Source: Verrucomicrobiota bacterium (lineage in GTDB: Bacteria; Verrucomicrobiota; Verrucomicrobiia; Opitutales; JABDGR01). From it: 38,643 bases of DNA. The translations under genes and the position numbers were made by a program. The stretch spans positions 1-38,643 of the forward strand of contig JABDGR010000010.1 in assembly GCA_013285985.1 (NCBI GenBank). Direction: 5' to 3'. The notes below the pieces were generated by a model. That model was not told where the DNA came from. It did not search any database and saw only the letters and a program-made list of their open reading frames with translations. Below are positions 7,402-14,838 of the stretch, piece after piece (positions within the stretch are counted from its first letter, which is position 1; each line of letters opens with the position of its first letter).

Positions 7402-8592
7402 ATGTCCGACAACTCCCAGCGTTTTGTGGCGAAGCACGTGGCCAGCCTGCCCCGTTCGGGCATCCGCGACTTCTTTGCGGTCGTCGCGCAAATGCCGGAT
7501 GCGATTTCGTTGGGTATTGGCGAGCCGGACTTCGTCACGCCCTGGCATATTCGCGAGGCGGCGATTTACGCGCTGGAACAAGGCAAGACGCACTATACCG
7601 ACAACCGCGGGCTGCTCGCGCTGCGCAAGGCGATTTCCACGTATGTGGAAAAACATTTTCAGCTCGCCTACCGACCTGAGGACGAAATTTTGACGACCGT
7701 CGGTGTTTCCGAGGCATTGGACATCGCCCTGCGCGCGCTGCTGAATCCCGGTGATAAAGTCATTTACCACGAGCCTTCCTACGTTTCCTATCATCCCAGT
7801 GTGACGCTGGCGCACGGGCTGGCGATTCCGGTGGCCACTTCCGCGAGCGACCAATTTGCGCTCGACCCGGCCAAACTCGCCGCGGCGTGGCAGCCGGGCT
7901 GCAAGGCCCTCATCCTTAATTTTCCGACGAACCCAACCGGCGGCGTGGCCGACCGCGCGCGCCTGGAAAAGATTGCGCGCTTTGCCGTCGAGAAGGACTT
8001 GATTGTCTTGAGCGACGAAATTTACGCCGAGCTGACCTTTGAAGGCGAACACGTCTCGATTGCCACGCTGCCCGGCATGCGCGAGCGCACGGTGTTTTTG
8101 CACGGCATGTCGAAGGCCTTTGCGATGACGGGCTTCCGCCTCGGCTTTGCCTGCGGGCCGGCGCCGCTCGTCGAGGCGATGATGAAGGTGCACCAGTATT
8201 GCATGATGTGCGCGCCCATTCTTTCGCAGGCGGCGGGCATCGAAGCGCTGCGCCACGGCTGGGACGATGTTCAACGCATGCGCGAAAAATACCACCAGCG
8301 GCGCGACTACATCGTGAGCCGCTTCAACGAAATGGGCCTGCCGTGCCATTCGCCGCGCGGGGCGTTCTACGCTTTCCCCAGCGTGCAAAATTTCGGCCTG
8401 TCCTCGATGGATTTTGCCAAGCGCCTGCTGCAGGAGCAAAAGGTCGCGATGGTTCCCGGCACGGCCTTTGGGCCGGGCGGTGCGGGCTTTGTGCGCGCGA
8501 GTTTCTCCACGGGCTACGACCAGATCATCCAGGCCTGTGACCGCATCGCGAAGTTTTTGGAGACGGTGGCGGCGGAAAAAGGGAAAAAATAG
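7402..8592 (+). CDS. Class I/II aminotransferase, alanine-transaminase-like
   Basis: A 396-residue PLP aminotransferase. Features are ISLGIGEPDFVTPWHIR (about residues 35-51), YTDNRG (about 65-70), NFPTNPTGG, SDEIYAEL with Asp205, and HGMSKAFAMTGFRLGF with the Schiff-base Lys238; the final Arg is in FVRASFSTGYDQ. The sequence resembles Bacillus AlaT (YugH) and PatA, and the Lrp-type regulator upstream supports an AlaR-AlaT-like pair. It probably exchanges amino groups between alanine and 2-oxoglutarate, although aspartate, aromatic or N-acetyl-diaminopimelate activity is possible. The leader is a long pyrimidine tract (CTCATTCCTCTTTTTCTTC) and there is no Shine-Dalgarno sequence. Confidence 0.92.
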   Translation: MSDNSQRFVAKHVASLPRSGIRDFFAVVAQMPDAISLGIGEPDFVTPWHIREAAIYALEQGKTHYTDNRGLLALRKAISTYVEKHFQLAYRPEDEILTTVGVSEALDIALRALLNPGDKVIYHEPSYVSYHPSVTLAHGLAIPVATSASDQFALDPAKLAAAWQPGCKALILNFPTNPTGGVADRARLEKIARFAVEKDLIVLSDEIYAELTFEGEHVSIATLPGMRERTVFLHGMSKAFAMTGFRLGFACGPAPLVEAMMKVHQYCMMCAPILSQAAGIEALRHGWDDVQRMREKYHQRRDYIVSRFNEMGLPCHSPRGAFYAFPSVQNFGLSSMDFAKRLLQEQKVAMVPGTAFGPGGAGFVRASFSTGYDQIIQACDRIAKFLETVAAEKGKK

Positions 8593-8684
8593 GCAACTGG
8601 GCGCTTGTTTGCCGGCATTAGTCAGATTGCATTTTTATTATGCAGTCGTCTTTTCGGCCTTGGCGCCTTAATTGTTGATCATTC

Positions 8685-10220
8685 ATGTCTTCCATTCCGC
8701 GCAGTGTGGCCCTCGTGGGCCGGCCCAATGTGGGCAAAAGCCGCCTTTTTAACCGATTGGCCGGGCGGCGCATTTCCATTGTCCACGACCAGCCGGGGGT
8801 GACGCGCGACCTCGTCACCACGCAGGTGCCACCGGAGCGCGGCGGGTACCTGCTCATGGACACCGGCGGCATCGGCCTCACGCCCGGGGCGTCATCCGCG
8901 GCGATTGTCAAAGCGACGGAGGAACAGGTGGACTTCGCGCTGGCAGCGGCGGGGCTGGTGCTGTTTGTCACCGACGCCCATGCGGGACTGACGACGGCGG
9001 ATGAGCGCATCGCCGAAAACCTACGCTCCTTTCGCAAGCCAACGATCCTCGTCGTCAACAAGGCCGACGATATTCGGCGCGAAAATGAAGCAACTGGAGA
9101 ATTTTCCCGCCTAGGTTTCAAGCAGGTCGTTTACGTCTCCGCCGAGCACGGGCACGGCATCGACCCCTTGCTGAACATAATTTTCCAGATCATTGGCAAA
9201 ACGCCGGAAGCGGTGGCCCCGGTCGGCGCAGTTCCCGAGCGCGTGAAGTTTGCCCTCGTGGGCCGGCCCAATGTGGGCAAGTCGTCACTCGGCAACGCGC
9301 TGTTGAATGACAAGCGCCTCATCGTCAGCGAAGTACCCGGCACCACGCGCGACGCCGTGACGATTGACTTCGATTACGTAACGCCGGAAGGCGAAAAGTG
9401 GCCGTTTACGCTCTATGACACGGCGGGCATGCGCCACGGCTCGCGCGTGGACACCTCGGTCGAATATTTTTCCCAAAACCGCACGCGTGAAGCCATCGCG
9501 GAAAGCGACGTGGTGTTCCTCGTGCTCGACGCGCTCGACGGCGTAACGAAGCAGGACAAGATGCTCGGCGGCGAAATCCTTGAGCAAGGCAAGGGCCTGG
9601 TCATGGTCGTCAATAAATGGGACCTCGCGCAAAAGCGCTTCGAGCGCGAGCCGCTCGAGGGCTATGCGAACATCGGCGAGTTCCGGAAGTCGTTTTTACG
9701 CGCGGTGGAGTCGCAGATGTTTTTCCTGCCCGCCTCGCCGGTGATTTTCACCTCGGCGCTTGAAGGCACGGCGGTGACGGACATTTTGAAGGAGGCGCAC
9801 GCGCTATTCACCATGATGCGCAAGCCGCTGCCGACCTCACTGCTCAATCGCATGATTCGCGGATTCCTCGAGGCCAGCCCGCCCAAGTTTGTCGGCACCA
9901 AGCGCTTCAAGTGTTACTATGCGGTGCAGGTCGCGCGGCATCCGCTTACCATCCGCATGTATTGCAACCGCGCGGAAAAGCTGGACGACAGTTATGCACG
10001 GAGCCTGGCCAGCAATTTGCAAACGACCTTCAAATTGCGCGGCTGCCCGATGAAATTTGATCTGATTGGCAAACCCCCGAGGTCGGAACGGCCTTTGTTC
10101 CCCAAAAATCCCCCGCCCGTCAAAGGCACGAAAACGTGGGTCAGAGGAGCGAAACCCTGGGCCAAGGGAGCGAAACCGCAGCCCGGCAAGAAGCGTCTCC
10201 CGCGGACGGCGGAAGGGTGA
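8685..10220 (+). CDS. der: Ribosome-assembly GTPase Der (EngA)
   Basis: A 511-residue double GTPase needed for maturation of the 50S subunit. Two G domains are visible. The first has GRPNVGKSRLFNRL (about residues 12-25), DTGG and NKAD. The second has GRPNVGKSSLGNAL (about 192-205), DTAGMR and NKWD. A C-terminal KH-like domain follows (to about 465; PPKFVGTKRFKCYYAVQ). The protein is longer than typical Der because of a basic tail with near-repeats WVRGAKP and WAKGAKP and ending KKRLPRTAEG. In the first G domain the G1 serine/threonine is present (KS). The leader has no Shine-Dalgarno sequence. Der lies beside the ribosome-linked typA-rhlE pair. Confidence 0.96.
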   Translation: MSSIPRSVALVGRPNVGKSRLFNRLAGRRISIVHDQPGVTRDLVTTQVPPERGGYLLMDTGGIGLTPGASSAAIVKATEEQVDFALAAAGLVLFVTDAHAGLTTADERIAENLRSFRKPTILVVNKADDIRRENEATGEFSRLGFKQVVYVSAEHGHGIDPLLNIIFQIIGKTPEAVAPVGAVPERVKFALVGRPNVGKSSLGNALLNDKRLIVSEVPGTTRDAVTIDFDYVTPEGEKWPFTLYDTAGMRHGSRVDTSVEYFSQNRTREAIAESDVVFLVLDALDGVTKQDKMLGGEILEQGKGLVMVVNKWDLAQKRFEREPLEGYANIGEFRKSFLRAVESQMFFLPASPVIFTSALEGTAVTDILKEAHALFTMMRKPLPTSLLNRMIRGFLEASPPKFVGTKRFKCYYAVQVARHPLTIRMYCNRAEKLDDSYARSLASNLQTTFKLRGCPMKFDLIGKPPRSERPLFPKNPPPVKGTKTWVRGAKPWAKGAKPQPGKKRLPRTAEG

Positions 10221-10273
10221 GTTGTATAAAAGTGTGCAAATCGTTAATCGGAAAAGTGGCTAGGATTTCAGTA

Positions 10274-10675
10274 TCAAGATTGCGCTATCCAGTCTCTGAT
10301 AAAAATCAAACGTTCTTCCTCTGGCTTCTCTAAAACAAGTTTCTTGAATTTCGACCGTTTTGATGGATGAATAATTGAATCGGCAAATTTTCTAATAACC
10401 ATTATATCTCCGTTCCATAAGGAGGGTTCTTCGCCTGTAGGTTTCGTTAGCCCAATTTCCTTTAAAAAATTCCCATATTCCGGAGATGAATCAGGAAAAT
10501 TAACCCGGCCCGTTTTACTAGTTTCGCGTACAAACTCCATGAGTTTATCCACGGCATTTTCACCAATTTCCATTCTATTTGCTTTCTTGGTTGATTTTTT
10601 GCTTCTGCGGCGCACCGGTATTTCGATGGCAAACCTGATATTTTGCTTGCCTGGAGTGGTAGGGAAATGAGGCAT
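10274..10675 (-). CDS. Hypothetical protein of the low-GC islet
   Basis: A 133-residue soluble protein that I do not recognise. It has a basic segment near the N-terminus (PVRRRSKKSTKKANR, about residues 20-34) and then a mostly helical, charged region ending EERLIFIRDWIAQS. There is no signal peptide or membrane segment. The ATG at 10675 was preferred because it lies 10 nt after the stop of the preceding small gene; an ATG at 10723 in the same frame would overlap that gene by 38 nt. It would be the last gene of a three-gene islet operon. Low GC and lack of recognisable motifs leave the function open. Confidence 0.55.
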   Translation of the reverse strand: MPHFPTTPGKQNIRFAIEIPVRRRSKKSTKKANRMEIGENAVDKLMEFVRETSKTGRVNFPDSSPEYGNFLKEIGLTKPTGEEPSLWNGDIMVIRKFADSIIHPSKRSKFKKLVLEKPEEERLIFIRDWIAQS

Positions 10676-10685
10676 AGGAAAATTT

Positions 10686-10898
10686 TCAATCGTTAGATGT
10701 GGTAACAATATAAACAAGGCCATCTGATCGGAATGACACCCAGATGGTATGCTCCCTCCTGTAAATCCATATTTCAACAATCCCCATGTTTCGTATTGAG
10801 GGCTCAATTTGAGGCCCATTTTGGATTTCGTCAGGACGACCCATCGCTTGTAGAACTTGTTGGCTATTCAAGCGGGTTGGAAAACGTCGGGAACACAT
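10686..10898 (-). CDS. Small BamE/SmpA-like hypothetical protein
   Basis: A 70-residue protein. The pattern LNSQQVLQAMGRPDEIQ, then IVEIWIYR and HTIWVSFRSDGLVYIV, resembles the small beta-alpha fold of the SmpA/BamE superfamily: a helix with G-x-P, then strands ending in a DG turn. There is no lipoprotein signal, so it is not a BamE itself. The ATG at 10898 lies 5 nt after the stop of the Cys-rich gene and is preceded by ACC, as at many starts in this window; an upstream TTG at 10925 would overlap that gene by 22 nt. It is the middle gene of the islet operon. Confidence 0.5.
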   Translation of the reverse strand: MCSRRFPTRLNSQQVLQAMGRPDEIQNGPQIEPSIRNMGIVEIWIYRREHTIWVSFRSDGLVYIVTTSND

Positions 10899-10903
10899 GG
10901 TTT

Positions 10904-11158
10904 TTAAACAATCAACGTTCGCCAATCACGGCCAAGAACGGTGTAGCAATCGGGGCAAAATGGGTGACCAAAAGCAACTGGCTTGGGGCAACGAACGCAC
11001 TGCCAAGGCCTCCCGCTGTTATGTCCTTTAATCCATTGATCCATTGCGGGAAATGGATGTCCCCAATCAACACTTGCTGGAGAGACAATACACACTCCAG
11101 AGCAAGCGATTTTAGTGTACCCACACTTTCTGCAAGGATATGTGTGCGGGAAAAGCAT
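10904..11158 (-). CDS. Small Cys-rich zinc-ribbon-like protein
   Basis: An 84-residue protein with three CxxC pairs (Cys9/12, Cys54/57, Cys68/71) plus Cys19 and Cys23, enough ligands for two metal sites. The tetrapeptide GHPF occurs twice (WGHPF at 32-36, FGHPF at 63-67), which hints at an internal duplication. A role in zinc binding is likely from the cysteine spacing; DNA, RNA or protein binding cannot be told apart. It starts with one of the few real Shine-Dalgarno sequences in the window (AAGGAG, 11 nt upstream), and that site lies inside a small hairpin. It is the first gene of the low-GC islet operon. Confidence 0.6.
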   Translation of the reverse strand: MLFPHTYPCRKCGYTKIACSGVCIVSPASVDWGHPFPAMDQWIKGHNSGRPWQCVRCPKPVAFGHPFCPDCYTVLGRDWRTLIV

Positions 11159-11169
11159 TTTGGTCTAAT

Positions 11170-11186
11170 CTCCTTGAAACAAGGAG
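11170..11186 (-). promoter_or_regulatory. Hairpin over the ribosome binding site of the Cys-rich gene
   Basis: The plus strand reads CTCCTTG AAA CAAGGAG, a perfect 7-bp inverted repeat with a 3-nt loop. On the minus-strand mRNA the proximal arm contains the AAGGAG ribosome binding site of the gene starting at 11158. If the hairpin forms, it would hide the site, so translation could depend on unfolding, a bound ligand or temperature. Confidence 0.5.
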
Positions 11187-11282
11187 TATTTTCTTAACCT
11201 TTTAATGTTAGGCAAATGGTAAAAAACCGTGCAAAACCCACAGCTATTTTCAGACCTCACTACGCGAGGCAGCATTGTGAAG

Positions 11283-11313
11283 GGTAGGGACGGCTCTCCG
11301 AGGCGTCCCTACC
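11283..11313. repeat. Long hairpin after rhlE, REP-like or terminator
   Basis: GGTAGGGACG (11283-11292) pairs perfectly with CGTCCCTACC (11304-11313). Inside, after one G-G mismatch, CTC pairs with GAG around a TCC triloop. It begins 10 nt past the rhlE stop codon. No T run follows on the minus strand, so it is not a standard intrinsic terminator. It may be a dispersed palindromic repeat that ends or protects the typA-rhlE transcript; no second copy was noticed in this window. Confidence 0.55.
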
Positions 11314-11323
11314 TCAAAGAGAA

Positions 11324-12826
11324 CTACGGCTGCCAGCCGGAGCGGAAGCCGCCGCGGCGTTGGCGCTGATAATAGCTGCGTTTCGCGGAGCCGGGGTGCG
11401 GGCCTTGGCGGACGGGTGAATGGGCGGAAGGCCGATGTTCAGCGCGCGGGGCGTGTTCGGAGCGCGTATTGTGCTCGGTTCTGGGAGCATGAGCTTGAGA
11501 ATGAGAATGCACTGGGCGCCCATGAGTCGTGGTAAACCTGGGCCGGGAAGAATCCGGGCGATGATGTGAGGTCGCGGGACGGTGATGAGAGGATTCGGCG
11601 CGATGATGAGACGGGGCTGAATGAGAGTGAGCAGACGCGGGGCGATGCGATGTCGCGGCGGGCGCGTGTTTGGCGGGAACGTTTTCCGCCGGGGTGAACT
11701 CGATGGTTTTGACGGGAATGGTTTTGCGCAGGAGGCGCTGGATGCCGCGCAGATTGTTGCGCTCACCGGCATCGCAAAAGGCAATGGCCTCACCCATGGT
11801 GCCGGCGCGCGCCGTGCGGCCGATGCGGTGGACATACGCCTCGGGCTCGTGGGGAATGTCGTAATTGACGACGAGCGCGATGCCCTTGACGTCAATGCCG
11901 CGCGCGGCGACGTCCGTGGCGACGAGGACTTGCACGCGACCCGAGCGGAAGGTCTCGAGCGCGCGCTGGCGGGCGGCCTGCGACTTGTTGCCGTGGATGG
12001 CCTCGGCGGCGAAGCCATCGCGGCACAAATTCTTGGCGAGCTTATTGGCGCTGTGCTTGGTGCGCATGAACACGAGCACGAGGCCCTTTTGCTCGGTAAG
12101 CACGTGACGCAGCAGCGGATACTTCTGCCCGGAGGGGACGTTGACGACGCTCTGGTTGATGCCCTCGGCGGAGGTTTTCTCGGGCGTCACCGCGATGCGC
12201 ACGGGGTTGCGCACGACGCGGGAAGCGAGGTCGAGAATACTGGGCGGGAGGGTCGCGGAAAAGAGCAGCGACTGGCGTTCGAGCGGGAGCTTGGCGATGA
12301 TGCGCTTGAGGTCGGGCGCGAAGCCCATGTCCAACATGCGGTCGGCTTCATCGAGCACGAAAATTTCTACGCGGTCGAAGCGCACATGACCCTGGCTGGC
12401 GAGGTCGAGCAGGCGGCCCGGGGTGGCAACGACGATGTCGGCGTCGTGCGCGCCGCGGACTTGCGGGTGCTGGCCGACGCCGCCGAAAATGACCACATGC
12501 CGCAGGCGCAGATGCCGGCCATAGGCGGAAAAACTGTCGCCAATTTGCACCGCGAGTTCGCGGGTAGGAGTCAAAATAAGGGCGCGGGGCGAACGCGGAA
12601 GGCGCGGAGGCGTGGTGGCCGAAAGCAACTGCAAGATGGGCAAGGCAAACGCGGCGGTCTTGCCGGTGCCGGTTTGGGCGGAGCCCATGACGTCGCGGCC
12701 CGCGAGCAGGTGCGGAATGGCCTCGGCTTGAATCGGCGAAGGATGCAGGTAATTTTTTTCGGAAAGCGCCCGCAGGAGCGGCGCGGTCAGGCCCAATTGG
12801 GCGAAAGTGACGGTGGGGGGAGTCAT
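11324..12826 (-). CDS. rhlE: DEAD-box RNA helicase, RhlE-like
   Basis: A 500-residue ATP-dependent RNA helicase. The Q motif region is FAQLGLTAPLLRAL with PSPIQAEAIP, motif I is AQTGTGKT, then PTRELAVQI (Ia), VLDEADRMLDMGF (II), SATL (III), ATDVAARGIDV (V) and YVHRIGRTARAG (VI). The core ends near residue 370. The remaining tail of about 125 residues is low-complexity and rich in His, Ser, Arg and Pro, with repeats such as SHHRPA and SEHAPRAEH; about 19 histidines fall in some 95 residues. Its start lies 5 nt after the stop of typA, so the two are one operon, consistent with ribosome assembly or cold adaptation. The start ATG lacks a Shine-Dalgarno sequence. Confidence 0.95.
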   Translation of the reverse strand: MTPPTVTFAQLGLTAPLLRALSEKNYLHPSPIQAEAIPHLLAGRDVMGSAQTGTGKTAAFALPILQLLSATTPPRLPRSPRALILTPTRELAVQIGDSFSAYGRHLRLRHVVIFGGVGQHPQVRGAHDADIVVATPGRLLDLASQGHVRFDRVEIFVLDEADRMLDMGFAPDLKRIIAKLPLERQSLLFSATLPPSILDLASRVVRNPVRIAVTPEKTSAEGINQSVVNVPSGQKYPLLRHVLTEQKGLVLVFMRTKHSANKLAKNLCRDGFAAEAIHGNKSQAARQRALETFRSGRVQVLVATDVAARGIDVKGIALVVNYDIPHEPEAYVHRIGRTARAGTMGEAIAFCDAGERNNLRGIQRLLRKTIPVKTIEFTPAENVPAKHAPAATSHRPASAHSHSAPSHHRAESSHHRPATSHHRPDSSRPRFTTTHGRPVHSHSQAHAPRTEHNTRSEHAPRAEHRPSAHSPVRQGPHPGSAKRSYYQRQRRGGFRSGWQP

Positions 12827-12831
12827 CAGGT

Positions 12832-14652
12832 TTACGCGACGCCGGCCAGTTGCTTGGCGTTGCGTTTGCGGTCTTCAGGATTAAGGAATTTTTTGCGCAG
12901 GCGCAGGCTCTTGGGCGTAGCTTCGACGTATTCGTCGGGTGCGATGTATTCGATGGAGCGTTCGAGCGTGAGGCGGATGGGGGGCGTGAGCTGGATGCCC
13001 TTGCCCTCGCCCTTGGAGCGCACGTTGCTCAGTTGTTTTTCGCGGGTGGGGTTGATGGGCAGGTCGTCAGCGCGCGGGTTTTCGCCCACGATCATGCCTT
13101 TGTAAACTTCCTCGCCGGCGGTGATGAAGAGTTTGCCGCGCTCCTGCAACTGGTCGAGCGCGTAGGAAGTGGCGACGCCGGTGTCTGTCGAAACCAACGT
13201 GCCGGTGAGGCGCGAGGTGATTTCGCCCGCGTGTGGCCGGTATTCAAGGAAGAGGTGGGACATCACGCCGCGGCCATTGGTCAGGTTCATCAGGTCGAAC
13301 TCAAAGCCGATGAGCCCGCGCGTGGGGATGACGGCCTCGATGGTCACGCTGTGCGGGTGGGTTTCCATCTGTGAAATTGCGCCTTTGCGGGCGGACAACA
13401 CCTTCATGACGCTGCCGATGGTTTCTTCCGGCACTTCGAGCCAGAGCGATTCAAAAGGTTCAAGGGTTTTGCCGTTTTCGCTATGGGTGATGACAACGGG
13501 TCGGGAGACGAGCACTTCATAGCCCTCGCGGCGCATTTGCTCCACCAACACGGCAATCTGCATCGCACCGCGGGCCGAGACGTAATACACGCCGGCGCGC
13601 TCGGATTCCTCGACGAAAATGCTGACATTGCCCTTTTTCTCGCGGTCGAGCCGCTCGCGAATCTGGCGGGAGGTGACGAGCTTGCCCTCGCGACCAACGA
13701 AGGGGCCGTCATTGACGGCGAATTCCATGCGGATGGTCGGCGGGTCAATTTCAACGAAGGGGAGGGCAGGTTGGTCTTCCAGGGCACAGAGGGTTTCGCC
13801 GATGTCGATATCGGTAAAGCCGGCCAGGCCGACGATGTTGCCGGCGATGCCGAGGGCGGAATCGTTGGTCTGGGTGCCGCTGTATTCGAACACCTTGGTA
13901 ATCTTGCAGCGTTCGCGGGTGCCGTTTTTGAGGACGCGGAAAATCTGGTCGCCGGTCGTCACCTGGCCGCCGATGATTTTACCGATGGCAATGCGGCCCA
14001 CGTAGTCATCGTACGCGATGTTCGAGATGAGCATGGTGAACGGCGCGGTTTCATCCGCCACGGGCGGCGGAATATGCGAAAGGATTGTTTCCAGCAGCGG
14101 AATCATGTCCTTGTGCGGGTCGCCGAGTTCGCGGACGGCAAAGCCATCGCGGGCGCTGCCGTAAAGGAAGGGGGCAGCGAACTGCTCTTCGGTGGCGTGC
14201 AATTCGAGGAAAAGTTCGAGCACCTGGTCGTGGACCTTCTTGGGGTTGCTATTCTCTCGGTCAATTTTGTTGATGAAGACGATGGGGCGTAGGCCACTTT
14301 GCAAGGCTTTGCGCAGGACGAAGCGCGTCTGCGCCTGCGGGCCGTCATAGGCGTCCACGACGAGCATGACGCCGTCCACCATCTTCATCACGCGTTCGAC
14401 CTCGCCGCCGAAGTCCGCGTGGCCGGGGGTGTCCACGATATTGATGATTTTGTCGCGCCAGTGGACAGAAGTGTTCTTGGCCTTGATGGTGATGCCCTTT
14501 TCGCGCTCGAGGTCCATGCTGTCCATCACGCGTTCAGCGACGACTTGATTGGCGCGGAAGGCTCCGCCCTGGCGCAGAAGCTGGTCCACGAGCGTGGTTT
14601 TGCCGTGGTCGACGTGCGCGATGATGGCGATATTGCGGATGTTCTGGTTCAT
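12832..14652 (-). CDS. typA: Translational GTPase TypA/BipA
   Basis: A 606-residue translational GTPase, the normal length for TypA. The G domain has [15 protein letters not shown] (about residues 10-24), the switch region [25 protein letters not shown] (about 72-88) and NKIDR. Domain II and the EF-G-like domains follow; [12 protein letters not shown] and [12 protein letters not shown] near the C-terminus are typical of TypA. It binds ribosomes, and family members help 50S assembly and growth at low temperature. It leads a two-gene operon with the RNA helicase. Its leader contains a 7-bp hairpin 16 nt before the start, and CCTCCG precedes the ATG where a Shine-Dalgarno would normally be. Confidence 0.97.
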   Translation of the reverse strand: MNQNIRNIAIIAHVDHGKTTLVDQLLRQGGAFRANQVVAERVMDSMDLEREKGITIKAKNTSVHWRDKIINIVDTPGHADFGGEVERVMKMVDGVMLVVDAYDGPQAQTRFVLRKALQSGLRPIVFINKIDRENSNPKKVHDQVLELFLELHATEEQFAAPFLYGSARDGFAVRELGDPHKDMIPLLETILSHIPPPVADETAPFTMLISNIAYDDYVGRIAIGKIIGGQVTTGDQIFRVLKNGTRERCKITKVFEYSGTQTNDSALGIAGNIVGLAGFTDIDIGETLCALEDQPALPFVEIDPPTIRMEFAVNDGPFVGREGKLVTSRQIRERLDREKKGNVSIFVEESERAGVYYVSARGAMQIAVLVEQMRREGYEVLVSRPVVITHSENGKTLEPFESLWLEVPEETIGSVMKVLSARKGAISQMETHPHSVTIEAVIPTRGLIGFEFDLMNLTNGRGVMSHLFLEYRPHAGEITSRLTGTLVSTDTGVATSYALDQLQERGKLFITAGEEVYKGMIVGENPRADDLPINPTREKQLSNVRSKGEGKGIQLTPPIRLTLERSIEYIAPDEYVEATPKSLRLRKKFLNPEDRKRNAKQLAGVA

Positions 14653-14668
14653 CGGAGGATGAAAGAGG

Positions 14669-14685
14669 GCGGGTTCGAAACCCGC
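14669..14685 (-). promoter_or_regulatory. Hairpin in the typA leader
   Basis: GCGGGTT CGA AACCCGC forms a perfect 7-bp stem with a 3-nt loop, 16 nt upstream of the typA ATG at 14652. A possible -10 box GATAAT (minus strand, 14714-14709) lies just upstream, without a good -35, so the hairpin would sit near the 5' end of the mRNA. It could stabilise the transcript or control initiation; either role is inferred. Confidence 0.4.
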
Positions 14686-14838
14686 TCAAAGGGTCAGATT
14701 GGCAGGCAATTATCCAGGAAGCGAGAGGAAAACAGCCCATTCTTGGGTTAAGTTTTGGCAAATTTTCAGTTTAAGCTTCCGGTTTGCCCGGTCTTTTTTC
14801 ATCCTTTGGCCTTCATTGGCCGTTTTGTCCTTTGCCCC

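Larger units (their letters stand above)
10221..11323. other. Low-GC islet between der and rhlE
   Basis: About 1.1 kb with clearly lower GC than its neighbours by eye, for example AT-rich runs around 10300-10600. It separates the high-GC housekeeping genes der and rhlE. It holds three small minus-strand genes of unknown or weakly recognised function, plus two hairpins. No integrase, transposase or terminal inverted repeat is visible. The base composition suggests acquired DNA, but no transfer mechanism can be shown. Confidence 0.6.

Noticed and set aside
10899-10925. TTG start giving a 79-residue form of the BamE-like protein
   Set aside because: It overlaps the Cys-rich gene by 22 nt; the ATG at 10898 follows its stop by 5 nt and has the CC context.
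11621-13105. Long plus-strand open frame opposite rhlE and the end of typA
   Set aside because: Both minus-strand genes carry clear helicase and GTPase motifs throughout; the antisense frame is a by-product of high GC and codon bias and has no recognisable domain.
14669-14685. Sequence resembling a tRNA T-arm (GGGTTCGAAACCC)
   Set aside because: No matching D-arm, anticodon arm or acceptor stem lies around it, so it is only a hairpin in the typA leader.
14755-14838. In-frame upstream ATG for the aldose-epimerase-like gene
   Set aside because: The added residues have no family-like pattern and the stretch resembles the C/T-rich leaders common in this window.
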